DNA from: Pseudomonas koreensis
GTDB taxonomy: Bacteria > Pseudomonadota > Gammaproteobacteria > Pseudomonadales > Pseudomonadaceae
Length of the DNA stretch: 64,000 nt
Assembly: GCF_025447595.1 (NCBI RefSeq)
Contig: NZ_JAOEJU010000012.1
Span: 62,001-126,000, forward strand
Reading direction: 5' to 3'
Below are positions 8,116 to 15,899 of this stretch, in pieces. How positions within the stretch are numbered: the stretch's first letter is position 1; each line of letters begins with the position of its first letter. Under the pieces are notes generated by a model. It did no database searches. It was not told where the DNA came from and was given only the letters and a program-made list of their open reading frames with translations. The translations under genes and the position numbers were made by a program.

Positions 8116-9141
8116 TCAGCGGTATAACACCTTCTCCGCCAGCTCGTCCGCCACCCGCGCGGGTGAACGTTTTTCCGCCTGGGCGTGGGCGAAGACTTCG
8201 GTCAGCCGCGAACTGATCTTCGACAGGTGCGCGGTGATGGTCGTCAGTTCTTCGCCCCGATGCTTGAGGGAAACGTAGATCAGCCCGCCAGCATTGATCA
8301 CGTAATCCGGCGCATACAGGATGCCGCGCCGTTCCAGTTGATCGGCGACGTCCAGGTGCGTCAGCTGATTATTGGCCGAGCCTGCCACCGCCGAGCAGCG
8401 CAACTGGGTGACCGTGTGGCTGTTGAGCACACCGCCCAGTCCGCACGGTGCAAGGATGTCGCACGGCGTGCTGAGTAGAGCGTCGTTGGCAATCGGATGG
8501 GCGTTGAGCTGTTCCATCGCCAGTTGCACCTTGCCGTGGTCGATATCGCTGACCAGCAGTTCGGCCCCCGCTGCGTGCAACTGCTCCGCGAGCGCAAAGC
8601 CGACATTTCCCAACCCCTGAATCGCCACGCGCAAGCCTTCGAGGTTGTCACTGCCCAGCCGCGCCATGGCCGTGGCGCGAATCCCGGTGAACACGCCCAT
8701 CGCCGCATGCGGCGCGGGGTCGCCGGCCGAGGTGGTGCTGGTGACATGCTGGGTTTGCTGGGCGATGCAATCCATGTCCGCCACTGACGTGCCGCTGTCG
8801 ATGGCGGTGATGTAGCGCCCGTCGAGCTGATCGATGCAGCGCCCGAAAGCTTCGAACAGAGCGGCGCGGTTTTCCACATGGGCCGGCCGCACGATCACGG
8901 CGACACCTCCGCCCTGGGGGAGACCTGCCAGCGCGGCCTTGTAGCTCATGCCCTGGGCCAGACGTATGGCGTCCTCGACGGCGGACTCGTCGTTCGGGTA
9001 GGCAAGATAACGACACCCGCCCAGGGCGGGCCCGAGGCGACTGTTATGGATGGCAATGACCGCCTTCAATCCGGACACCGGATCAACGCTAAGGTGCAGC
9101 GATTCCAGGCGAGTGCTTTGCATGAGAGCGAACATCGGCAA
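8116..9141 (-). CDS. Leu/Phe/Val dehydrogenase homologue lacking the second catalytic lysine
   Basis: A 341-residue member of the Glu/Leu/Phe/Val dehydrogenase family, which oxidatively deaminates branched-chain amino acids with NAD. The N-terminal catalytic domain has LGPALGGCRYLAYP and MSYKAALAGL. The C-terminal Rossmann domain has IQGLGNVGFALAEQL and APCGLGGVLN. The first catalytic lysine (K68, in MSYK) and the catalytic aspartate (D115, in AIDSG) are present. The glycine-rich loop reads GGGVAVI instead of GGGKAVI, so the lysine expected at position 80 is valine (codon GTC), and the residue before D115 is Ile rather than Glu. Overall length and fold are intact. Ordinary leucine dehydrogenase activity is therefore doubtful. 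It is divergent from the SirB1-like gene. Confidence 0.88.
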   Translation of the reverse strand: MPMFALMQSTRLESLHLSVDPVSGLKAVIAIHNSRLGPALGGCRYLAYPNDESAVEDAIRLAQGMSYKAALAGLPQGGGVAVIVRPAHVENRAALFEAFGRCIDQLDGRYITAIDSGTSVADMDCIAQQTQHVTSTTSAGDPAPHAAMGVFTGIRATAMARLGSDNLEGLRVAIQGLGNVGFALAEQLHAAGAELLVSDIDHGKVQLAMEQLNAHPIANDALLSTPCDILAPCGLGGVLNSHTVTQLRCSAVAGSANNQLTHLDVADQLERRGILYAPDYVINAGGLIYVSLKHRGEELTTITAHLSKISSRLTEVFAHAQAEKRSPARVADELAEKVLYR

Positions 9142-9319
9142 GCTCCCGAATCACTTCTGGTAGACGCCAGTATAGGCTTGCGCCTGAAAATTGCTGAAGC
9201 GCGCCGGAATAAGCGTCCCCATCGATCAGAGGCTTGTGGCATAACCCGATGGCAGAGCGGCCCGGCACTGGACGAATGGCAAAGACAGGGCTAAAACGAG
9301 GCATGCCCCGGAGATTTAG

Positions 9320-10123
9320 ATGAGTCCGCGCCAACGCTTCTTCGATTGTCTGCACCGTTCACCGCCCGCGCTGTTCGAAGCGGCGTTGTGGATGGCTGCC
9401 GAGCACGATAAACAAGCCGATCCCGACGCGCTGTTGCAGGAATTCAAGGAACTGCAACAGCGAGTCAGCTATGGCTTGCCGTTGTTGCCGGTCAGCGAGC
9501 TGGCGCAACCGCTGCTGCGACGCATGACCGATCTGGGGTTTGCCCAGGATGATTTCGTTCCGCTGCGCCCGCAGGCCGCGATGGTGCACAAAGTCATGCA
9601 GACCAAACGCGGCCAGCCGCTGGCGCTGGCGCTGATCGCCCTGGAACTGGCCCGTGGCCTGGAGATTCCGCTGGTTGGCGTCAACTTCCCCGGGCATTTC
9701 CTGCTCAAGGTTCCCGGGGCCGATCACCTGCTCGATCCGTGCGGCGGACGACGTCTGTATCCGAACGACTGCCGCGAATTACTGCATCGCCAGTACGGCC
9801 ACCAGATGAAACTCAACGCCGACCACCTGCTGACCGCCGAGCCGGTGCAGATGCTTCAACGTCTGTCACGCAACCTGCGCCAGCTGCACCTGACCCACGA
9901 CGACTTCATTGCGGCGCTGATCGATGCCGAGCGCGTGCTCGAACTGGGCAACGCCAGCGCCGCCGACTATCTGGCGCGGGCCAGTCTGTATCAGCGCCTC
10001 GATTGCCCGAACGCCGAGCGTTTCGATCTGGAACACGCGCTATTGCTCAGTGACGACCCGATTCAGCGACTTCGCCTGACGGAACGGCTGGGGCATCTGC
10101 CGCCGAACTCAGTCGTCCACTGA
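9320..10123 (+). CDS. SirB1-family transglutaminase-like/TPR protein
   Basis: A 267-residue cytoplasmic protein of the SirB1 group: a transglutaminase-like fold followed by helical TPR-type repeats. Family marks are GQPLALALIALELARGLEIP and GVNFPGHFLLKVPG near the middle, then a DPCGGRRLYPNDC segment and C-terminal helices. The histidine of GHFLL and the following Asp are kept, but no cysteine sits at the usual transglutaminase nucleophile position, so it is probably not an active transglutaminase. CCGGAG lies 8 bases upstream of the ATG. Function is unknown. A REP pair begins just after the stop. Confidence 0.82.
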   Translation: MSPRQRFFDCLHRSPPALFEAALWMAAEHDKQADPDALLQEFKELQQRVSYGLPLLPVSELAQPLLRRMTDLGFAQDDFVPLRPQAAMVHKVMQTKRGQPLALALIALELARGLEIPLVGVNFPGHFLLKVPGADHLLDPCGGRRLYPNDCRELLHRQYGHQMKLNADHLLTAEPVQMLQRLSRNLRQLHLTHDDFIAALIDAERVLELGNASAADYLARASLYQRLDCPNAERFDLEHALLLSDDPIQRLRLTERLGHLPPNSVVH

Positions 10124-10126
10124 TCC

Positions 10127-10218
10127 CCTGTGAGGGCGAGCTTGCTCGCGAATCAGGCGACGCGGTCGATCAGTCAAACCGCGTTATCGTTCTTCGCGAG
10201 CAGGCTCGCTCCCACAGG
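10127..10218. repeat. Inverted REP pair (REPIN) overlapping the MFS 3' end
   Basis: Two Pseudomonas REP sequences face each other. Left: CCTGTGAGGGCGAGCTTGCT... at 10127-10152. Right: TTCGCGAGCAGGCTCGCTCC... at 10193-10218. The right copy lies inside the coding sequence of the MFS gene. Confidence 0.9.
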
Positions 10219-11544
10219 ATTTTGCGCAAGTTGCGAAGGCGTACGCACCTGAATGATCAGCAACGCCGCAATCACCGCCGGAATCGCGCAGAAGAAGAAA
10301 ATCTGCTCCACCGGAATATGCATCGCCAACAACAGGCTGCCGAACAGCGGCCCGAGAATCGAGCCGAACCGCCCTACTCCCAATGCCCAGCCAGTACCGG
10401 TGGCGCGCACGTGCGCCGGATAGAAATTGCTGGCGAACGCATTGAGCGTCAGTTGCCCGCCGATGATGCAAAACCCCGCCGCAAACACACAGGCCACCAG
10501 ATAGCGCGGATTGTCGTGATTCAGGCCTAACAAAATCGTGCACACCGCCGCGCCAGCCAGCACGCCGGACAACAGTCGCACCTTGCTTTTCAACCGGTCG
10601 GCGAACCACGCCATGCAGATCGCGCCCAGCGTGCCGGCGAACAGGAACATCGACGTCACCAGATTCGCTTCGTTAAGTTTCAGACCACTTTCCAGCAGCA
10701 GCGACGGCAGCCAGCTGATCATGAAATACAGCAGGATCAGGCTGACGAAAAACGTCGCCCAGATCAGCAAGGTCGGACGTGCGTAACCGTTGCGGAACAA
10801 CTCCACCACGGTCAGTTTGCTGCCCTGCTCGCGTTCGTTCTGTTCAACCGACGCGGCGGGCGGTTGCCAGTCCGGCAGCATCCGCGCGGTGACCTTGCGC
10901 AGGCGCGCATAAGGCGGCGCGTCACGTAGAAGACGCGGCAAGGATTCCGGCAGCATCCACCAGAGAAACGGGAACAGCAGCAACGGCGTGACACCACCAG
11001 CGAGGAACACCGCTTGCCAACCGAAACGGTCGATGAAGCCGGCTGCAACAAAACCACCCGCCGCCCCGCCGAAGGAGAAGCCGCAGGCCGCCAGCGTGAC
11101 CATCAACGTGCGCAGGCGTGGCGGCGAATATTCCGACATCAACGCCATGGCACTGGGCATCGCACCGCCCATGCCGATGCCGCAGATGAAGCGCGCGATC
11201 ATCAGGGTATTCAGGGAATCGGCGAACACCATCAGCACGGTGAGGCTGGCGTAGATCAGCACGCAGGCGAGCAGAATCCGTCGAACGCCGAAGCGGTCGG
11301 CCAGCGGCGTCACAGCGAGAGAGCCAAGCGTCAGCCCAAGCAGGTTGGCGCTGAACACCGGGCCGAATGCGGATTTTTCCAGGCCCCAGTCCTGCGCCAG
11401 CGCCGGCACCACGTAACCAAGCACCTGGGCGTCATAGCCGTCGGTGACCAGCAGCAAGGCGAGAAGAATCAGGAGCAACCACTGAAAGCGGGACACAGGA
11501 CGGGCGTCGAGTGCCGCCCGAAAGCTGGCAATCTGGTTGTGCAT
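10174..11544 (-). CDS. MFS transporter, aromatic acid:H+ symporter type
   Basis: A 456-residue inner-membrane transporter with 12 predicted helices and a central hydrophilic loop. The first helix has LLVTDGYDAQVLGYVVPALA, with the DGYD motif typical of the aromatic acid/H+ symporter group. The loop motif is PLADRFGVRRILL, and GIGMGGAMPSAMALMSEYSP is also typical. It is last in the order hmgA-fahA-maiA-MFS, like P. aeruginosa PA2006, so I infer uptake of a tyrosine-pathway aromatic such as homogentisate or a precursor. The final residues, NPVGASLLAKNDNAV, are encoded by a REP element and its spacer rather than by ancestral sequence. Confidence 0.88.
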   Translation of the reverse strand: MHNQIASFRAALDARPVSRFQWLLLILLALLLVTDGYDAQVLGYVVPALAQDWGLEKSAFGPVFSANLLGLTLGSLAVTPLADRFGVRRILLACVLIYASLTVLMVFADSLNTLMIARFICGIGMGGAMPSAMALMSEYSPPRLRTLMVTLAACGFSFGGAAGGFVAAGFIDRFGWQAVFLAGGVTPLLLFPFLWWMLPESLPRLLRDAPPYARLRKVTARMLPDWQPPAASVEQNEREQGSKLTVVELFRNGYARPTLLIWATFFVSLILLYFMISWLPSLLLESGLKLNEANLVTSMFLFAGTLGAICMAWFADRLKSKVRLLSGVLAGAAVCTILLGLNHDNPRYLVACVFAAGFCIIGGQLTLNAFASNFYPAHVRATGTGWALGVGRFGSILGPLFGSLLLAMHIPVEQIFFFCAIPAVIAALLIIQVRTPSQLAQNPVGASLLAKNDNAV

Positions 11545-11596
11545 CGCAAGGTACCTGTTTTGTTTTTATGATTTTTTGGTCACAGCGCAGATCTAT

Positions 11597-11687
11597 TGTG
11601 GGAGCGAGCTTGCTCGCGAAAGCGTTCAGTCAGGCGACATTGCTGGCGCTGACCCTCCCTCTTCGCGAGCAGGCTCGCTCCCACAGG
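11597..11687. repeat. Inverted REP pair between maiA and the MFS gene
   Basis: TGTGGGAGCGAGCTTGCTCG... at 11597-11620 and CTTCGCGAGCAGGCTCGCTC... at 11661-11687. It begins 3 bases after the maiA stop codon (reading the minus strand) and lies within the presumed operon, where it could reduce read-through into, or stabilise the message before, the MFS gene. Confidence 0.9.
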
Positions 11688-11689
11688 GT

Positions 11690-12325
11690 TTACGGGGTGT
11701 CCGGCTGATTCGCCGGATGCGCCGCAATGAACGCCGGATGTTCCGCGGCCAACGCAGCCACCCGACGAATCCGTGGATACGCCTCCAGCGATACGTTGAA
11801 GCGCTCGGCCGCGTACAGCTGCGGAATCAGGTACACGTCTGCCACGCACGGCCACTCGCCGAAACAGAAGCCGCTGTCGCCGATCAGCTGCTCCACCGTC
11901 GCCAGCCCCTGACTGATCCAGTGGCCGATCCACTCGTTCACCTGCGGCTCGTCATGCCCCAGACCGCGCAGGCGATTGAGCACGCTGACGTTATGCAGCG
12001 GATGCACGTCGCAACCAATCACCGCCGCCACGCCGCGCACCTGCGCGCGGGCAACGAGGTCTTCGGGCAGCAGCGGCACCTGTGGATAACGTTCATCCAG
12101 GTACTCGATGATCGCCGGTGACTGAATCAGCAACTTGCCTTCGTCAGTGCGCAGCGCCGGCACCCGGCCCTGGGGATTGATCGTCAGGTACGCCGGTTGC
12201 CGATGCTCGCCACCGGGCGGCGCGATCAAATTGACCGGCAATGCCTGATAGTCGAGGCCCTTGAGTGCCAACGCGATCCGCACCCGGTACGACGAGGTGG
12301 AACGGTAATAGGTGTAAAGATCCAT
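11690..12325 (-). CDS. maiA: Maleylacetoacetate isomerase
   Basis: Zeta-class glutathione-transferase homologue (211 residues) that converts maleylacetoacetate to fumarylacetoacetate in tyrosine/homogentisate breakdown. The N-terminal thioredoxin-like domain shows YRSTSSYRVRIALALKG, the zeta-class glutathione site, then NPQGRVPAL and QSPAIIEYLDERYP. The C-terminal helical domain has CDVHPLHNVSVLNRL. It lies 12 bases after fahA in the same direction, in the standard catabolic operon. Confidence 0.95.
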   Translation of the reverse strand: MDLYTYYRSTSSYRVRIALALKGLDYQALPVNLIAPPGGEHRQPAYLTINPQGRVPALRTDEGKLLIQSPAIIEYLDERYPQVPLLPEDLVARAQVRGVAAVIGCDVHPLHNVSVLNRLRGLGHDEPQVNEWIGHWISQGLATVEQLIGDSGFCFGEWPCVADVYLIPQLYAAERFNVSLEAYPRIRRVAALAAEHPAFIAAHPANQPDTP

Positions 12326-12337
12326 GAGCCGCTCCTG

Positions 12338-13642
12338 TCAGCGTGCCGCCAGCACGGTGCCCCGGCATTCGCCGAAACCGATCGAAGCAAAACCTTCCCG
12401 GGCGCAGCGGGCGCGCAGGATGACTTCGTCGCCGTCTTCAAGGAATTTACGCACTTCGCCGGACGCCAGTTCGATCGGCTTTTTGCCGCCCTCGGTGATC
12501 TCCAGCAGGCTGCCGAACTGGCCGTTTTCAGGGCCGGACAAGGTGCCCGAACCGAACAGGTCACCGGCCTGCAACTGGCAACCGTTGACGCTGTGGTGCG
12601 CGACCATTTGTGCAACGGTCCAGTACATGTAGCGGGTGTTGCTCAGGGTCAGGCGATGAGCCGGCAGGTTCTGCTCGCGCATTTTCTCGGTGAGCAGCAG
12701 CACTTCCAGTTCGATGTCGAAGCCACCGCCATCCTGATCGCGTTTGTCGAGCAGATACGGCAGCGGCTGCGGATCACCCTCTGGACGCGCCGGCTGCGCT
12801 GTACGGAATGGCGCCAGCGCTTCGGCGGTCACCACCCATGGCGAGACACTGGTGATGAAACTCTTGGACAGAAACGGGCCGAGCGGCTGGTATTCCCAGG
12901 CCTGGATGTCACGGGCCGACCAGTCGTTGAGCAGGCAGAAACCGGCGATGTGTTCAGCGGCGTCACCGATGGCGATCGGCTCGCCCATCTCGTTGCCCTG
13001 GCCGATCCAGATCCCCAGTTCCAGCTCATAGTCCAGCCGCGCACACGGGCCGAAGGTCGGCTCGGTCGCACCCGCTGGCAAGGTCTGGCCTTTCGGGCGG
13101 CGTACGTCGGCTCCGGAGGCGCGCACGGTGGACGCACGACCGTGGTAGCCGATCGGCACGTGTTTGTAGTTGGGCAGCAGCGGGTTGTCCGGACGGAACA
13201 GTTTGCCGACGTTCTGCGCGTGCTCGATGCCGACGTAGAAGTCGGTGTAATCGCTGATGCGCGCCGGCAGGTGCAGTTGGCAATCAACGGCCAATGGCAG
13301 CAGTTTTGCGCCCTGGGCTTCGATGTTGCCGCGATGAGTGCTGCCTTCGCTGAACAATTCCAGCAGACGTTCACGCAAGGCAACGCGAGCCTCGCGACCG
13401 AGTTCGAAGAAAGCGTTCAACTGACCGCCGTGCATGGCTTCGACGGCACTGCGCGCGACGCCGTCGAACAGACCGGCCTCCAGCGCCACTTGCAGATCGA
13501 AGATGTGCTCGCCAATCGCCACGCCCGCACGCGGCGCCGAGCCTTCGATGCTGAACACGCCCAGTGGCAGGTTCTGCAGCGGGAATTCGGTGTGGCCGTT
13601 GGCCGAAGCGACCCAACTGCGGGTGATGGAATTCTGAGTCAT
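12338..13642 (-). CDS. fahA: Fumarylacetoacetase
   Basis: Hydrolyses fumarylacetoacetate to fumarate and acetoacetate, the last step of homogentisate degradation. The 434 residues comprise an SH3-like N-terminal domain (FPLQNLPLGVFS, GVAIGEHIFDL) and the FAH catalytic domain: PIGYHGRASTVRASG, RLDYELELGIWIG with metal-ligand glutamates, and LLNDWSARDIQAWEYQPLGP. The metal and substrate motifs are intact. It starts 3 bases after the hmgA stop codon, indicating translational coupling. Confidence 0.97.
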   Translation of the reverse strand: MTQNSITRSWVASANGHTEFPLQNLPLGVFSIEGSAPRAGVAIGEHIFDLQVALEAGLFDGVARSAVEAMHGGQLNAFFELGREARVALRERLLELFSEGSTHRGNIEAQGAKLLPLAVDCQLHLPARISDYTDFYVGIEHAQNVGKLFRPDNPLLPNYKHVPIGYHGRASTVRASGADVRRPKGQTLPAGATEPTFGPCARLDYELELGIWIGQGNEMGEPIAIGDAAEHIAGFCLLNDWSARDIQAWEYQPLGPFLSKSFITSVSPWVVTAEALAPFRTAQPARPEGDPQPLPYLLDKRDQDGGGFDIELEVLLLTEKMREQNLPAHRLTLSNTRYMYWTVAQMVAHHSVNGCQLQAGDLFGSGTLSGPENGQFGSLLEITEGGKKPIELASGEVRKFLEDGDEVILRARCAREGFASIGFGECRGTVLAAR

Positions 13643-13645
13643 GGG

Positions 13646-14941
13646 TTATCTCCGGGTCGGGTCGAACGTGGCGGGCAGCGTGGCCCAGCAGGCGTCGTAA
13701 GTGGATTGCAGTTGCGGGCAGTCGAGGGCAAAGCGGCTTGGGCGCAGCACCTGGCTGGTCTCGAACATGAAGGCCATGGTGTTGTCGATCTTCGCCGGCT
13801 TGAGGTCCGCGTTGATGGCTTTGGTGCAGGTCTCGCCGTCCGGGCCGTGGGCGCTCATGCAGCTGTGCAGGGACGCGCCGCCGGGCACAAAACCTTCGGC
13901 CTTGGCGTCGTACTCGCCCTGGATCAGGCCCATGAATTCGTTCATCAGGTTGCGGTGGAACCACGGCGGACGGAAGGTGTTCTCGGCCACCATCCAGCGC
14001 GGCGGGAAGATCACGAAGTCGAGGTTGGCCAGACCGGGGACGCTGGTCGGCGAGGTCAGCACGGTGAAGATCGACGGATCCGGGTGATCGAAACTGACGG
14101 TGCCGATGGTGTTGAAACGGCGCAGGTCATATTTGTACGGCACGTTGTTGCCGTGCCAGGCGACCACGTTCAGCGGTGAGTGATTGAGCTCGGTGCCCCA
14201 CAACTGGCCGAGGAATTTCTGCACCAGGGGGGTCGATTGTTGCAGGTTTTCGTAGGCGGCGACCGGGGTCAGGAAGTCCCGCGGATTGGCCAGGCCGTTG
14301 CTGCCGATCGGTCCCAGATCCGGCAGACGCAGTGGCGCGCCATGGTTCTCGGCGACGTAGCCACGTGCTTGTGGATCGAGCAGTTCGACGCGGAATTTCA
14401 GGCCCCGTGGCAGCACGGCGATTTCCAGCGGCGCCACTTCCAGCACACCCAGTTCGGTGGCGATGCGCAGGCGCCCCAGTTGCGGCACCAGCAGCAGCTC
14501 GCCGTCGGCGTTGAAGAAAACGCGCTCCATCGAACGGTTGGCGCCATAGTGATAGATGCTGATGCCGGCCGGTTTTTCGGCCGCGGAGTTGGCCGCCATG
14601 CTGACCAGACCGTTGATGAAATCGGTCGGTTCGGTCGGAATGTCCAGCGGGTTCCAGCGCAGGCGATTGGGGGTGACTTCACCCAATGGTCCGCCCGCCA
14701 GTTGCCGCTCCAGTTTGACGAATGCCGGGTGATTGGCCGACGGCTGGATCCGGTACATCCACGTACGCCGCGCTTCGCTGCGGGTCATGGTGAACGCGGT
14801 GCCGGAGAACAGTTCGGTGTACAGACCGTAAGGTGCTTTCTGCGGGGAGTTCTGGCCGACGGGCAGTGCGCCCGGCAACGTTTCGGAGCTGAATTCGTTG
14901 CCGAAACCGGATTGGTAAGCCAGGGCTGAATCGAGGTTCAT
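13646..14941 (-). CDS. hmgA: Homogentisate 1,2-dioxygenase
   Basis: Fe(II) dioxygenase that opens the homogentisate ring to maleylacetoacetate; 431 residues. Family marks are YQSGFGNEFSSE at the N-terminus and the C-terminal cupin with FPPRWMVAENTFRPPWFHRN and MNEFMGLIQGEYDAK, which include the iron ligands. I chose the start at 14941 because AGGAGG lies 6 bases upstream; an in-frame codon at 14968 has no such site. It is the first gene of the operon and is divergent from hmgR. Loss of this enzyme causes brown pyomelanin in pseudomonads. Confidence 0.97.
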   Translation of the reverse strand: MNLDSALAYQSGFGNEFSSETLPGALPVGQNSPQKAPYGLYTELFSGTAFTMTRSEARRTWMYRIQPSANHPAFVKLERQLAGGPLGEVTPNRLRWNPLDIPTEPTDFINGLVSMAANSAAEKPAGISIYHYGANRSMERVFFNADGELLLVPQLGRLRIATELGVLEVAPLEIAVLPRGLKFRVELLDPQARGYVAENHGAPLRLPDLGPIGSNGLANPRDFLTPVAAYENLQQSTPLVQKFLGQLWGTELNHSPLNVVAWHGNNVPYKYDLRRFNTIGTVSFDHPDPSIFTVLTSPTSVPGLANLDFVIFPPRWMVAENTFRPPWFHRNLMNEFMGLIQGEYDAKAEGFVPGGASLHSCMSAHGPDGETCTKAINADLKPAKIDNTMAFMFETSQVLRPSRFALDCPQLQSTYDACWATLPATFDPTRR

Positions 14942-15017
14942 GGAGCCTCCTGAACAGGGAGTCGGCATGGCCGGACGCTCTGGATCAGAGGTCTTGGCAC
15001 GCCGGGGTTATTTTTAT

Positions 15018-15044
15018 CGTAATTCAATTACGCATAACGTAATT
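15018..15044. promoter_or_regulatory. Probable HmgR operator in the hmgA/hmgR intergenic region
   Basis: A perfect 15-base palindrome, CGTAATTCAATTACG (15018-15032), is followed by a third half-site CGTAATT at 15038-15044. It lies about 77 bases upstream of hmgA and 60 upstream of hmgR. This fits an IclR-type repressor that controls both genes, as described for HmgR in P. putida. Confidence 0.8.
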
Positions 15045-15104
15045 TGCTCGCTATCCAGCGTCAAGCTATAAAGACGCCCATTCGTTCCGGGACACGGCAG
15101 CACC

Positions 15105-15887
15105 ATGGAAAAAACCAGCGACAGCAACGGCAAACAGAAAGTCCGCTCCGCCGAAGTCGGCACCGACATCCTCAAGGCCCTGGCCGAATTGTCGCCGTCC
15201 ACTTCGCTGTCGCGTCTGGCCGAACACGTGCAGATGCCGGCGAGCAAGGTGCATCGCTATCTACAGGCGTTGATCGCCAGCGGTTTCGCCGAACAGAACG
15301 CCGCCACCAACCACTACGGCCTCGGCCGTGAGGCGCTGCGCGTGGGCCTGGCCGCTCTCAACAGTATGGACGTGCTGAAAGTCGCCGCCCTGCCGCTGGC
15401 CGAGTTGCGCGACGAACTCAACGAAACCTGTTTCCTCGCGGTGTGGGGCAATCAGGGCGCAACCGTGGTGCACATCGAACCGGCCGTGCGCGCAGTGACG
15501 GTGGTGACGCAACTGGGCTCGGTATTGCCGCTGCTCAGTTCCTCCACCGGTCTGGTCTTCGGCGCGTACCTGCCGCACCGGGAAACCGACGAATTGCGCG
15601 AACAGGAAATCGCCAGCGGCGGCCATCCGCTGGCAGACGAAAAAGCCTATGCGGCGTTGTGCGAACAGATCCGCGAACGCGGTCTGCATCATGTCCACGG
15701 CTTGCTGATGCCCGGCGTCGACGCCTTGTCGGCACCGGTGTTCAACGCCCTCGGACAGATCGCTGCGGTGTTGACCATCGTCGGCCCGACCTCGCTGTTC
15801 CACGCCGACGAAAACGGCCCGGCGGCGCAGCGGTTGCTGGCGGCGACGCGGGCCGTGAGCTGGCGGATGGGGTATCAGCCAGCCTGA
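15105..15887 (+). CDS. hmgR: IclR-family regulator of the homogentisate operon
   Basis: A 260-residue IclR-type transcription factor. The N-terminal winged helix (residues about 14-75) has GTDILKALAELSPSTSLSRL and QMPASKVHRYLQALIASGF. The C-terminal effector domain has ETCFLAVWGNQGATVVHIEP and STGLVFGAYLP. It is divergent from hmgA, with a palindromic site between, matching HmgR, the homogentisate-responsive repressor of P. putida. Its end lies 12 bases from the end of the convergent toxin-like gene. Confidence 0.93.
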   Translation: MEKTSDSNGKQKVRSAEVGTDILKALAELSPSTSLSRLAEHVQMPASKVHRYLQALIASGFAEQNAATNHYGLGREALRVGLAALNSMDVLKVAALPLAELRDELNETCFLAVWGNQGATVVHIEPAVRAVTVVTQLGSVLPLLSSSTGLVFGAYLPHRETDELREQEIASGGHPLADEKAYAALCEQIRERGLHHVHGLLMPGVDALSAPVFNALGQIAAVLTIVGPTSLFHADENGPAAQRLLAATRAVSWRMGYQPA

Positions 15888-15899
15888 AGGACTGATTGA

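Noticed and set aside
12197..14179. 660-codon forward frame opposite fahA and hmgA
   Set aside because: Antisense shadow of well-supported catabolic genes; composition typical of a reversed high-GC gene (Gln/His/Arg/Val-rich).
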